This document shows positions 1 through 7,084 of a stretch of 64,000 nucleotides of DNA, in pieces. The DNA comes from Brevibacillus centrosporus (GTDB lineage Bacteria; Bacillota; Bacilli; Brevibacillales; Brevibacillaceae). Position 1 is the first letter of the stretch. The number at the start of each line of letters is the position of its first letter. Position numbers and translations under genes: made by a program. The stretch covers positions 310,001-374,000 of the forward strand of contig NZ_RHHP01000001.1 of NCBI RefSeq assembly GCF_003710815.1, read 5' to 3'. The notes under the pieces are model-generated. The model did not search any database and was not told the DNA's origin. It was given only the letters and a program-made list of their open reading frames with translations.

Positions 1-138
1 CGCGATACCGCGTTCACGGAGCAAGTCAATTGCTTTTTCCATGTCGCCGTTAGTTTCTTCCAGCGCGCGTTTGCAATCCATCATACCTGCACCTGTACGC
101 TCACGAAGTTCTTTAACTGTTTGTGCACTAATTGCCAT
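1..138 (-). CDS. tsf: Elongation factor Ts, N-terminal 46 residues (cut by window edge)
   Basis: Only the first 46 codons are present; the gene runs off the window at base 1. The start ATG at 138-136 follows an AGGAGG ribosome-binding site about 9 bases upstream. The fragment reads [20 protein letters not shown] and continues with DCKRALEE, the UBA-like N-terminal domain of EF-Ts, which contacts EF-Tu and promotes GDP release during translation elongation. It lies directly downstream of rpsB in the same direction, the usual rpsB-tsf pair. The identification is firm; the rest of the protein cannot be judged. Confidence 0.97.
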   Translation of the reverse strand, partial: MAISAQTVKELRERTGAGMMDCKRALEETNGDMEKAIDLLRERGIA

Positions 139-254
139 TGAGTTAACCTCCTTGGATTGTTACGTTCTAAGTATAGGGTTGGTTACATTATGCTCATTTG
201 TTAAAAAAGGATGGACGGGGTTCTGACACCCTCAGTCCACCCTCATACACTTGC

Positions 255-962
255 TTACGCAGTTGTTGTGGCTTGTTCTCCGCCTTGGTTGCCTTCTTGC
301 AGGGCATCTGCCATTTTCGCAGTCAGCAGTTTAACAGCGCGAATTGCGTCGTCGTTACCTGGGATTACGTAGTCGATCTCGTCTGGATCGCAGTTAGTAT
401 CTACGATTGCAACGATTGGGATACCCAGTTTGCGAGCTTCTGCAACAGCGATGCGCTCTTTACGTGGGTCGATGACGAACAGTGCGTCCGGCAGTTGATC
501 CATGTGAGCGATACCGCCGAGGAATTTCTCCAGGCGATCCATTTCTTTGCGAAGAACGATAACTTCTTTCTTCGGCAATACTTCGAACGTACCATCTTGT
601 TCCATACGCTTCAGCTCAGCAAGGCGAGCTGTACGTTTTTTGATGGTAGTGAAGTTAGTCAAGGTACCACCCAACCAACGTTGGTTGATGAAGTAGTGAC
701 CTGTACGTTCTGCTTCTTCTTTAACGGATTCTTGCGCTTGTTTCTTCGTACCTACGAAGAGCACTTTACCACCGTTTTGAGCGACTTCACGTACAAAGTT
801 GTACGCTTCCTCAACTTTTTTTACGGTTTTTTGCAGGTCGATAATGTAGATTCCGTTACGTTCGGTGAAGATATAGCGAGCCATTTTCGGGTTCCAACGA
901 CGAGTTTGGTGACCAAAGTGAACACCAGCCTCGAGGAGTTGTTTCATCGAAATTACTGCCAT
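255..962 (-). CDS. rpsB: 30S ribosomal protein S2
   Basis: Full-length 235-residue S2, a normal length for the family. The first S2 signature ([20 protein letters not shown]) lies at about residues 12-31. The second ([19 protein letters not shown], then [14 protein letters not shown]) lies at about 158-193. S2 binds the back of the 30S subunit and is needed for S1 or mRNA binding. The start ATG at 962 has an AGGAGG site. The gene sits between the end of the fla/che operon and tsf, with its own promoter at 1091-1119, so it need not depend on flagellar transcription. Confidence 0.98.
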   Translation of the reverse strand: MAVISMKQLLEAGVHFGHQTRRWNPKMARYIFTERNGIYIIDLQKTVKKVEEAYNFVREVAQNGGKVLFVGTKKQAQESVKEEAERTGHYFINQRWLGGTLTNFTTIKKRTARLAELKRMEQDGTFEVLPKKEVIVLRKEMDRLEKFLGGIAHMDQLPDALFVIDPRKERIAVAEARKLGIPIVAIVDTNCDPDEIDYVIPGNDDAIRAVKLLTAKMADALQEGNQGGEQATTTA

Positions 963-1085
963 ATTTCACACCTCCTTAAAAGTGGTTTTTTTGTGATGCT
1001 ACCTCCGCCACACCGCATCTTCCAAGCAAAACTGCCTGAGGCAGCACCGTTGCTGGAATTGGTGGACGTGCGATTTCAACACCGT
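963..1085 (-). promoter_or_regulatory. rpsB 5' untranslated leader, possibly autoregulatory
   Basis: About 120 bases of transcribed leader lie between the predicted rpsB promoter and the start codon. It contains short hairpins such as CTGCC-TCA-GGCAG near 1032-1044 on the plus-strand numbering. S2 leaders that bind S2 and repress translation are known in several bacterial groups. The length and structure here allow such a role, but I have not matched a defined family. Confidence 0.3.
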
Positions 1086-1090
1086 AAATG

Positions 1091-1119
1091 AATATATCAC
1101 ATGAGACTTTCAATTGCAA
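1091..1119 (-). promoter_or_regulatory. Sigma-A-type promoter for rpsB-tsf
   Basis: On the minus strand a -35 TTGCAA (1119-1114) is separated by exactly 17 bases from a -10 TATATT (1096-1091). This gives rpsB-tsf transcription independent of the long flagellar operon, whose terminator lies just upstream at 1226-1255. Confidence 0.7.
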
Positions 1120-1225
1120 CAAACAGATTCCATTATTTTCGCACTAGAAAACTTGGCTGCGCCATATCTTTTGGCGGAGCCTTAGTTGCACTTGTACTGG
1201 ATAGGAATCTTATACTTCCTATCTG

Positions 1226-1255
1226 TAAAAAAATACCGCCTCATTTCTGGGGCGG
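1226..1255 (-). terminator. Intrinsic terminator at the end of the fla/che operon
   Basis: On the minus strand a CCGCCCC / GGGGCGG-type stem (1255-1249 with 1242-1236, one G-T pair, loop of six) is followed by TATTTTTTT. The TGA stop codon of the last operon gene (1243-1241) reaches into the stem and loop, so the final codons double as terminator sequence. Confidence 0.75.
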
Positions 1256-1885
1256 AGTCGTAATAAGTTTGACGATATCTGCTGCCGTCGCAGGGGTAGT
1301 AATCTGATAGGTTCCCACACGGATCCGATTCAGCTTGTCCTGGCTTCGGAGCTCTTCCACCAGCGTATTGTCAGGCGGCAGGATGCCTTCCGCTACGAGC
1401 TTTTTGGCCACACCCTCTGCCGTCGCTTTGTATGGAACCGTAAAGGAAATCTGCTTTTTAACCACAGGCGTTTCCACATTCGGCTGAACCGGTTTTTTCA
1501 TCTGCTCAGCCGGGCTGGTCGACACATTAGTCGGACTCGTTGTTTGTGGAATCGTCTTCTGCACACCAGAAGCAGGCGGATTAGGTGATACCGGCTGTGT
1601 AGAAGTTGGACTTTGCGGCTTGACCGTCTGGCCCGCTTGAGGTGTCACAGGAGCTTTCGGTGCTTCGGGAGCAGGCTTCACATTGACTTTTTTCTCTTGC
1701 TGCCACTGCTCGTACTCTTCCTTGCTCAAAACGACCATTTTCAATTCTTCGGCAGCCTTTTTGATCTGCACAGACGAAAGTGCATTCTGCGCGGAAGGCA
1801 TCTGCTTGGTCTGAAACCAGCCTGTCACCGCTGCAGCCACAATCATGCCGGCACCAAAGCCAAGTAACAGCTCTCGTTTACGCAT
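1241..1885 (-). CDS. Membrane-anchored protein with MltG/YceG-like terminal domain (no catalytic domain)
   Basis: A protein of 214 residues from ATG 1885, which has an AAGAGGG site; the longer frame upstream lacks one. It has a basic start, one membrane segment at about residues 5-22, a short charged helix, a long Pro/Thr/Gln-rich linker (about 60-130), and a C-terminal domain of about 75 residues. That domain resembles the small LysM-like domain of YceG/MltG transglycosylases (features such as AEGVAKKLVAEGI and LNRIRVGTYQI). The catalytic MltG domain is absent, so it probably binds or senses the cell wall rather than cutting it. It overlaps the upstream SwrB-like gene by 8 bases and ends the fla/che operon. 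The assignment rests on resemblance only. Confidence 0.65.
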   Translation of the reverse strand: MRKRELLLGFGAGMIVAAAVTGWFQTKQMPSAQNALSSVQIKKAAEELKMVVLSKEEYEQWQQEKKVNVKPAPEAPKAPVTPQAGQTVKPQSPTSTQPVSPNPPASGVQKTIPQTTSPTNVSTSPAEQMKKPVQPNVETPVVKKQISFTVPYKATAEGVAKKLVAEGILPPDNTLVEELRSQDKLNRIRVGTYQITTPATAADIVKLITTPPQK

Positions 1886-2402
1886 CGGCTGTCCCTCTTT
1901 CTTTACGCGCAGCCAAGGCAAAGATCAGGTCGATTTCTCCTCTTCCTGCTCCCATGCGTTTGGCAATCTCATCCAAAGACAGCCCTTCCCTGTGCAGCTC
2001 AAAGACTCTGCGATATCTCTCTCGCAAAGCCAGCATGTCTACTTCGTTCATTTGTTGCGTTTCATTATTCATGAGAGGAGAGTCCAACACGTCTATCGTT
2101 GGAGCTTGGAGTGCCTTTGCTGACACTTCCTGGCTTTCCAATTGTTCGATTCGCTTCCGCAACACATGAATTTCTCCAAGCAGCTCTCCCTGCACGATCT
2201 CAATCTGAGAAAACAGGTAGTCCTTGTCCTGTTTGATCTGCTTTCCAAGCAACTGCCATTTTTTATCGACCTCTGCCTTGTCCGCGGTGCGATGTGTCAG
2301 TTCAAAAGAATCGGATTCAATCGTTTGTTTTCCTTTTAAAAAGAAGGAAATGAGAATACAGACAAACCCGACTCCGATCAAGATGAGATACACTACGTCC
2401 AT
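1878..2402 (-). CDS. SwrB-like single-pass membrane protein (DUF6115-type)
   Basis: From ATG 2402 (AAAGGTG site) it encodes 174 residues. An N-terminal membrane helix spans about residues 2-22, followed by a charged coiled coil (about 45-95), a flexible stretch, and a C-terminal helical region (LHREGLSLDEIAKRMGAGRG) resembling a small helix-turn-helix. In B. subtilis the gene after sigD in the fla/che operon is swrB, a membrane protein that promotes flagellar export activation and swarming. The architecture and location here fit that role, but overall identity appears low, so the name is by analogy. Confidence 0.6.
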   Translation of the reverse strand: MDVVYLILIGVGFVCILISFFLKGKQTIESDSFELTHRTADKAEVDKKWQLLGKQIKQDKDYLFSQIEIVQGELLGEIHVLRKRIEQLESQEVSAKALQAPTIDVLDSPLMNNETQQMNEVDMLALRERYRRVFELHREGLSLDEIAKRMGAGRGEIDLIFALAARKERGTADA

Positions 2403-2441
2403 GATGGCCACCTTTGTTTCTGGCTTTTTATACTTCTATCC

Positions 2442-2780
2442 TTATAATGATATATCGATAAAGCGACCGCGCAATGGGTCACGCATGGATACTTGCTTCC
2501 TTTTTACGTCGTCGTCCGCTCCTTCTCCCTCTGGACTTGCGGAAGACATATTGGGGTCTTGCTGCTTATTCTTTGACTTTTGCTCGCGCTCACGAATCCT
2601 GTTTTTTTCGGTATGCGCAACATCTGTCGGGCGCTGTCTCATCTGTTGGTCGAGCTGGCTACGCTCCTCCATGAGGGATTGCTGCTCGTGGACGCCCCGT
2701 TGAAGCAGCTGATCCTGAATACGTGTGACTTCGAGCGTACGTGGCAAGGCAACTTGCAGTTCCACATTCTTCAAGCTCAT
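2442..2780 (-). CDS. Conserved small hypothetical protein of the flagellar operon
   Basis: A soluble 112-residue protein with no signal peptide or membrane segment. The N-terminus (VELQVALPRTLEV) is followed by a long Gln/Glu/Arg-rich stretch likely to form a helix or coiled coil, and a charged tail. I recognise no catalytic motif. It sits between the FapA-like gene and the SwrB-like gene, in the same direction and closely spaced, so a flagellar or regulatory role is inferred from context only. Confidence 0.6.
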   Translation of the reverse strand: MSLKNVELQVALPRTLEVTRIQDQLLQRGVHEQQSLMEERSQLDQQMRQRPTDVAHTEKNRIREREQKSKNKQQDPNMSSASPEGEGADDDVKRKQVSMRDPLRGRFIDISL

Positions 2781-2825
2781 CGAGACACAGCTCCCTTACA
2801 CTGCCTATGGTACACCAAACGGAAG

Positions 2826-4241
2826 TCAAATGAGCGTAGCTGTGCTGATCTCGCCATCCAATACGACAAACCGAGTTCGCGCGTATTCATGTTTGATAAA
2901 ATGCACCAGCTTGCCAAACGTCATCTTAATACCAGGATACATCACATGATACGCCTCGATCGCAGCAGGCCCTTCGCCTTTCAACTCGGTTTCAACATCT
3001 TTTTTCCGAGCTTCCAGCGATTTGCATTCCTTTTCCAGGACGAGTCTGGTGTTGGTGAGTTTAATTTGCAGCATGCGTTTATCTGGTGGAAGCTCCCCGC
3101 TGACTTGCAGGATCTGATTCATCACACTCAAACCTTGATCCGTTTTACGCAGGTTTTCGTATACCACCTGCAGTTCCTTTTGAATTTGTACCAGTTCCTG
3201 ACGCAGCTCAGGCTTTACCCCCACCTCCAAAATCGTCGGGGTTGCACTCGTATTTCCAAATACCCGCGCAGCGATCTTCTCGCCCGCCTGCAAGACACCA
3301 CCAATGATGATTCCTTTTGCGCCCTTGCAAATGATCTCTTTGCCTGCGCGCACGGTTGAAAACATGATGCTCTGGGAGACAATCACTTGGTTTCCTGCTG
3401 TTACATTAGCATTTTGTATAAATGAAGTCCGAATGTTTTGACCTGCTATGATATGACCCTTATCCTGTGCGACAATCCCGCTTTTAATTTCGATAGATCC
3501 TTCAGCGTGCAATTCAGCACCTTCGACGCTTCCCAGCACCCGAATATCCCCCGATGCTTTTACACGAAAACCATTTAAGACGTTCCCGCGAATGACCACC
3601 GTTCCCACGAAATCGATGTTACCGACTCCGAAGTCCACATCTCCGTTTACTTCAAATACCGGAAAGACGTTCATTTTGTCGTTGTCGGTAAACGATACTT
3701 GTCCATCAATCGCGGCGTAAATCATCGTTCTTTCCTGATTTTGCACCACGTTTTTACCTGGCTTGATCACTACATCTTTGCCAGCTTTGGGAGCGATGGT
3801 CTCTCCGGTAACGGTTGTACCTGCCGTTCCTTGACCAGCTGGAATCTTTCGTGCTAATAGCTGGCCTTTGGCGACGTTTGGAATCGATGTTACATTGTAG
3901 TAGTCTACTCGTCCGTCTTCCAATTCCTTTGGGCCGTTCCCCTCGACCACGGAATCCAAGTATGGATACTCCACGGATCCATCCACTCCCTGAACAGGAG
4001 CGACGCCCCGAGCGATGGTAACCTGGGAATTTGCGTACTTTCTCGGAAGTGCACACAAATCCAGAACTACATTGTCTAAAATACCGACCTTGATTTTTTT
4101 CTTTTCGAGCTCTTTGTAAATATCGCCTTCTGACAACAAAAGGGTATCGAGATCCTCCTCATCTACTCGAAGTAGGATCCCCGCCTCCAATTTATCCGGC
4201 GAAATATTTACCTCTAATCGATACTTCGCGATCCCTTCCAT
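2826..4241 (-). CDS. FapA/DUF342-family polymer-forming-type protein
   Basis: From ATG 4241, preceded by GAGGGGG, it encodes 471 residues; a TTG six codons upstream would sit on the ribosome-binding site. The N-terminal half has the DUF342/FapA fold: YLDSVVEGNGPKELEDGRVD, then GQLLARKIPAGQGTAGTTV. The middle part is rich in short repeats (VVIRGNVLNGFRVKASGDI, GSVEGAELHAEGSIEIKSGI) typical of a right-handed beta helix. The C-terminus is a coiled coil. FapA in Vibrio affects polar flagellar assembly and glucose-linked signalling. Location after sigD supports a motility role, but the molecular activity is unknown. Confidence 0.8.
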   Translation of the reverse strand: MEGIAKYRLEVNISPDKLEAGILLRVDEEDLDTLLLSEGDIYKELEKKKIKVGILDNVVLDLCALPRKYANSQVTIARGVAPVQGVDGSVEYPYLDSVVEGNGPKELEDGRVDYYNVTSIPNVAKGQLLARKIPAGQGTAGTTVTGETIAPKAGKDVVIKPGKNVVQNQERTMIYAAIDGQVSFTDNDKMNVFPVFEVNGDVDFGVGNIDFVGTVVIRGNVLNGFRVKASGDIRVLGSVEGAELHAEGSIEIKSGIVAQDKGHIIAGQNIRTSFIQNANVTAGNQVIVSQSIMFSTVRAGKEIICKGAKGIIIGGVLQAGEKIAARVFGNTSATPTILEVGVKPELRQELVQIQKELQVVYENLRKTDQGLSVMNQILQVSGELPPDKRMLQIKLTNTRLVLEKECKSLEARKKDVETELKGEGPAAIEAYHVMYPGIKMTFGKLVHFIKHEYARTRFVVLDGEISTATLI

Positions 4242-4278
4242 CACTTCCAACCCCCTCAAGCCTTTGGGTACTTTCTAT

Positions 4279-5067
4279 CTACATTAACTGAGACTTCCAT
4301 CGGGACAACGCAGAACGAAGACGGAACAGCGCCTTGGAATGAAGCTGAGAGATACGTGAAGGAGATAAGCTCATGATCTCAGCAATTTCAGACAGTGTCA
4401 TTTCTTCAAAATAGAACAAGGAAACGACCAGTCTTTCTTTCTCAGGCAGCTTGTCAATTACGGTGACAAGAACTTCCTTCAGACTCGTGGCTTCTGCCAC
4501 ATTTTCAGGCCGTGGCGTCATATCATCCACGATGTAGGAGTGTCTTGCCGTTTTCTGCTCGTCTTCCTCGCCGACTGCTTCGTCGATGGAGACCATTGTC
4601 GCGAGAGAAGTTTCAAAAAACACTTGCTGAAGGTCCTTTTCACTAATCCCCAAGTATTCCGCTACTTCCAGGTCTGTAGGCATTCGCAGCATTTGCTGTT
4701 CCAAAGTTGTATACGCTTCTTCGATTTTTTTGGCCTTGTCGCGAACAGTACGAGGGATCCAGTCATTTTCGCGCAAACCGTCAATCATCGCCCCACGAAT
4801 ACGCCACATCGCATACGTTTCGAACTGCAAACCGCGTGTGTGATCGAATTTGGCCAATGCGTCCAACAGCCCAAAGCGACCGTAGCTGACCAGATCATCT
4901 TTGTCCACGTTAGCTGGCAAGTTGATCGCCAAACGGTTGGCTACTTTGTCTACGAGCGGCAAAAAGCGTGTGATCAAATCGATTTCTGCTTCGCGACTGC
5001 CCTCTTGTTTCCACATGACCCATTTATCGAATTCTTTTGCCTTCTCTTGTATGGTTAGCCGTGCCAC
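4279..5067 (-). CDS. sigD: Flagellar RNA polymerase sigma factor SigD (FliA/WhiG family)
   Basis: 262 residues starting at GTG 5067. Region 2 is clear (DLVSYGRFGLLDALAKFD, then FETYAMWRIRGAMIDGLREN), followed by region 3 (IPRTVRDKAKKIEEAY) and region 4 with its helix-turn-helix (MTLSEIAEIMSLSPSRISQL). SigD directs transcription of late flagellar, chemotaxis and autolysin genes. It lies near the 3' end of the long operon, as in B. subtilis. There its distance from the promoter limits expression and contributes to on/off motility states. No anti-sigma factor FlgM gene is in this window. Confidence 0.97.
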   Translation of the reverse strand: MARLTIQEKAKEFDKWVMWKQEGSREAEIDLITRFLPLVDKVANRLAINLPANVDKDDLVSYGRFGLLDALAKFDHTRGLQFETYAMWRIRGAMIDGLRENDWIPRTVRDKAKKIEEAYTTLEQQMLRMPTDLEVAEYLGISEKDLQQVFFETSLATMVSIDEAVGEEDEQKTARHSYIVDDMTPRPENVAEATSLKEVLVTVIDKLPEKERLVVSLFYFEEMTLSEIAEIMSLSPSRISQLHSKALFRLRSALSRWKSQLM

Positions 5068-5084
5068 GAATTACTCACCAGCCT

Positions 5085-5462
5085 TTACTCATCTGTTAAG
5101 CGCCTAACGACCTCTGCGACAGTAGTGGGATCCTCAATGGGACGAATTCTCTCCATCTGGGAAACAGCGAGAGGAGCAAATGACTCCTCGCTCGCTTCTG
5201 ACTGTTGATCCTCTGTCTCTCTCACGGGAGAAGCTGCACCATTCTGCAGCGCATCCTCTTCTTCCATCGTCGAGAGAGCCAGGGGTTGTGTCACCTTGCT
5301 GATTATCCAACGGACAGGAAAAGCGACGAGGAAAAATAGGATAAATGCGACGCCTGCCCGCTCTAGTGAAACGAGCCAGACGTTACTTGCCCAAGCCGTC
5401 GCCAGCGTGACGACAAACGCGAGTATTCCCAAGCCAGAATTAATCCACAAAGTTCCCTTCAT
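5085..5462 (-). CDS. Small membrane protein of unknown function in the che region
   Basis: 125 residues. Two hydrophobic segments near the N-terminus (about residues 8-30 and 34-55, e.g. ILAFVVTLATAWASNVWLV and AGVAFILFFLVAFPVRWII) suggest a two-pass membrane anchor. An acidic, Gln/Ser-rich cytoplasmic linker follows, then a C-terminal helix (DPTTVAEVVRRLTDE). It begins three bases after cheD ends and precedes sigD. No gene occupies this place in B. subtilis. A motility role is inferred from position only. Confidence 0.65.
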   Translation of the reverse strand: MKGTLWINSGLGILAFVVTLATAWASNVWLVSLERAGVAFILFFLVAFPVRWIISKVTQPLALSTMEEEDALQNGAASPVRETEDQQSEASEESFAPLAVSQMERIRPIEDPTTVAEVVRRLTDE

Positions 5463-5464
5463 TC

Positions 5465-5950
5465 CTATACTTCCTTCACACCTTGATTTACTGTTCGGAT
5501 TTGAAGCACGCCGTTTGTGGCATCTAATTCTATCGTCCGACCGCAGTTACCCCCTGTGTCTTCTGCCACGATCTTTATCTGTGCGTCCTTCAAAGCCTGT
5601 TTGCATGCTTCCACGTTTCTCGGTCCGATTCGCATCGTATCATTCTTGCCGAGAAACGCGAACATTTGTGCGCCACCCGCCAATTTCGCCACCATATTCC
5701 GGGTTGATGCACCCGCTCGCTCCATCTGTTTGATCAAATAAGGGATTGCCGTATCCGCGTACTTTCCTACTGTCAGCTCCCCATTTTTTGCTAGAGATGA
5801 TTCTGGTAGCATGACATGTGCCATTCCCGCAATTTTGTGGTTGCTGTCGTAGAGGACAACTCCTACGCACGAGCCGAGTCCAGTAGTACGTAAGCGACTC
5901 GGTGGCTTTGCCACACCGAGGTCGGCCATACCGATCTTAATAATCTCCAT
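5465..5950 (-). CDS. cheD: Chemoreceptor glutamine deamidase CheD
   Basis: 161 residues, a normal length. The Cys-His-Thr catalytic set is visible: Cys28 in GLGSCVGV, His45 in AGMAHVMLP, and Thr22/23 just before the Cys. CheD deamidates glutamines on chemoreceptors and, in Bacillus-type systems, binds CheC and raises its CheY-P phosphatase activity. The gene overlaps cheC by 14 bases, so the two are probably co-translated. Confidence 0.96.
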   Translation of the reverse strand: MEIIKIGMADLGVAKPPSRLRTTGLGSCVGVVLYDSNHKIAGMAHVMLPESSLAKNGELTVGKYADTAIPYLIKQMERAGASTRNMVAKLAGGAQMFAFLGKNDTMRIGPRNVEACKQALKDAQIKIVAEDTGGNCGRTIELDATNGVLQIRTVNQGVKEV

Positions 5951-6563
5951 CGAAAGGAACTCCTAGTGAACGAAATAAAATGGGAAGGGAGTCAGGGTCA
6001 GGGATTAAAAAGAAGTTCCCTTTCACCAATTCGTTCCCCTCAAAAAAGGCGGTGTCAATCGTCAATGCAAAGTCTCCTGCTTGTCCAAGCTCAATCAATC
6101 CGTAGCTCAGAATCGCCCCTGCCATGTCCACAGCAAGTGCAGGAACAGATGGCTGAAGATTCAGGTGCGTAAAATCAGCCAATGACGATAGATAGGAGCC
6201 TGTCAGGATGTTGCCGATTTCATGCAAAGCTGAAATCTCGAACTCTTCCCACTCATACACATCCTTTTCAATCCCCGTGATCTGCTGCAGCAAATGTTTG
6301 GCCGAGTCCAGATCAAGAATGAAGAACATGTTTCCTGGACAGTCACCTTCTACGCGGAGGAAGACCGTCACGACGACGTTCTCGGCTCCTCCTACGCAAT
6401 CAGCGACCTCATCAAAAGGAATGATACTCACTTGAGGTACTTTCATATCGATTTCTTTGCTCATCAGCTTAGAGAGGGCAGTAGCTGCATGCCCTGCACC
6501 GATATTTCCAATTTCCCGCAGGACGTCAAACTGGAAATCTCCAAACTTCGTAAAATACGCCAT
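5937..6563 (-). CDS. cheC: CheY-P phosphatase CheC
   Basis: 208 residues with both phosphatase helices of the CheC/FliY/CheX family: Glu17-Asn20 in LREIGNIGAGHAATALSKL, and Glu115-Asn118 in LHEIGNILTGSYLSSL. CheC hydrolyses CheY-P and forms a feedback pair with CheD for adaptation. The start ATG 6563 follows a GGGGTAAGG site that overlaps the cheW stop. Order cheW-cheC-cheD matches B. subtilis. Confidence 0.96.
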   Translation of the reverse strand: MAYFTKFGDFQFDVLREIGNIGAGHAATALSKLMSKEIDMKVPQVSIIPFDEVADCVGGAENVVVTVFLRVEGDCPGNMFFILDLDSAKHLLQQITGIEKDVYEWEEFEISALHEIGNILTGSYLSSLADFTHLNLQPSVPALAVDMAGAILSYGLIELGQAGDFALTIDTAFFEGNELVKGNFFLIPDPDSLPILFRSLGVPFDGDY

Positions 6564-6568
6564 TTTCC

Positions 6569-7045
6569 TTACCCCTCAATAGCGTCCAGCTGCTTGATTT
6601 CCTCTGTGCTCAACACTTTGTCGAGGTTCAGCAGGATCAAGAGACGCTTATCCAACTTGGCGACACCTCGCAGATACGCCGCTTCGACACCACCGACAAC
6701 TTCTGGTGGAGGCTCGATTGCATCCACTGCGATGTCAATAACATCATTTGCAGCATCGACAATCAGTCCAACCTCCAGCTCTCCTACCGCTACGATAATG
6801 ATGCGAGTAGATTCCGAGTAGACACTTTCCTCCAGCTCAAAACGGTTGCGCAAATCGATGATAGGCGTTACGACCCCGCGGAGATTGATGACCCCTTTAA
6901 CAAACTTCGGTGTCCGAGGCACTCGTGTGATGTGCTCCAATTTTTCAATGGATTTGACTTGGCCCACTTCTACCCCGTACTCTTCATCTTTCAAGCGGAA
7001 GACAATCACTTTCACTTCGCCAACGATTTCTTTGTGCTCGAGCAT
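6569..7045 (-). CDS. cheW: Chemotaxis coupling protein CheW
   Basis: 158 residues consisting of a single CheW (SH3-like double barrel) domain. Typical segments are YGVEVGQVKSIEKLEHITRV, GVINLRGVVTPIIDLR and EVGLIVDAANDVI. It bridges chemoreceptors and CheA in signalling arrays at the membrane. The start ATG 7045 has a strong GGGAGGGG site. Order cheA-cheW-cheC-cheD is as in B. subtilis. Confidence 0.97.
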   Translation of the reverse strand: MLEHKEIVGEVKVIVFRLKDEEYGVEVGQVKSIEKLEHITRVPRTPKFVKGVINLRGVVTPIIDLRNRFELEESVYSESTRIIIVAVGELEVGLIVDAANDVIDIAVDAIEPPPEVVGGVEAAYLRGVAKLDKRLLILLNLDKVLSTEEIKQLDAIEG

Positions 7046-7084
7046 GTGGCTTCCCCTCCCTTTTACGTGTAAGAATTTACGCTC

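Noticed and set aside
198-1091. A 297-codon plus-strand frame opposite rpsB
   Set aside because: Shadow of the codon-biased rpsB gene; composition Phe/Cys/Val-rich and no family resemblance.
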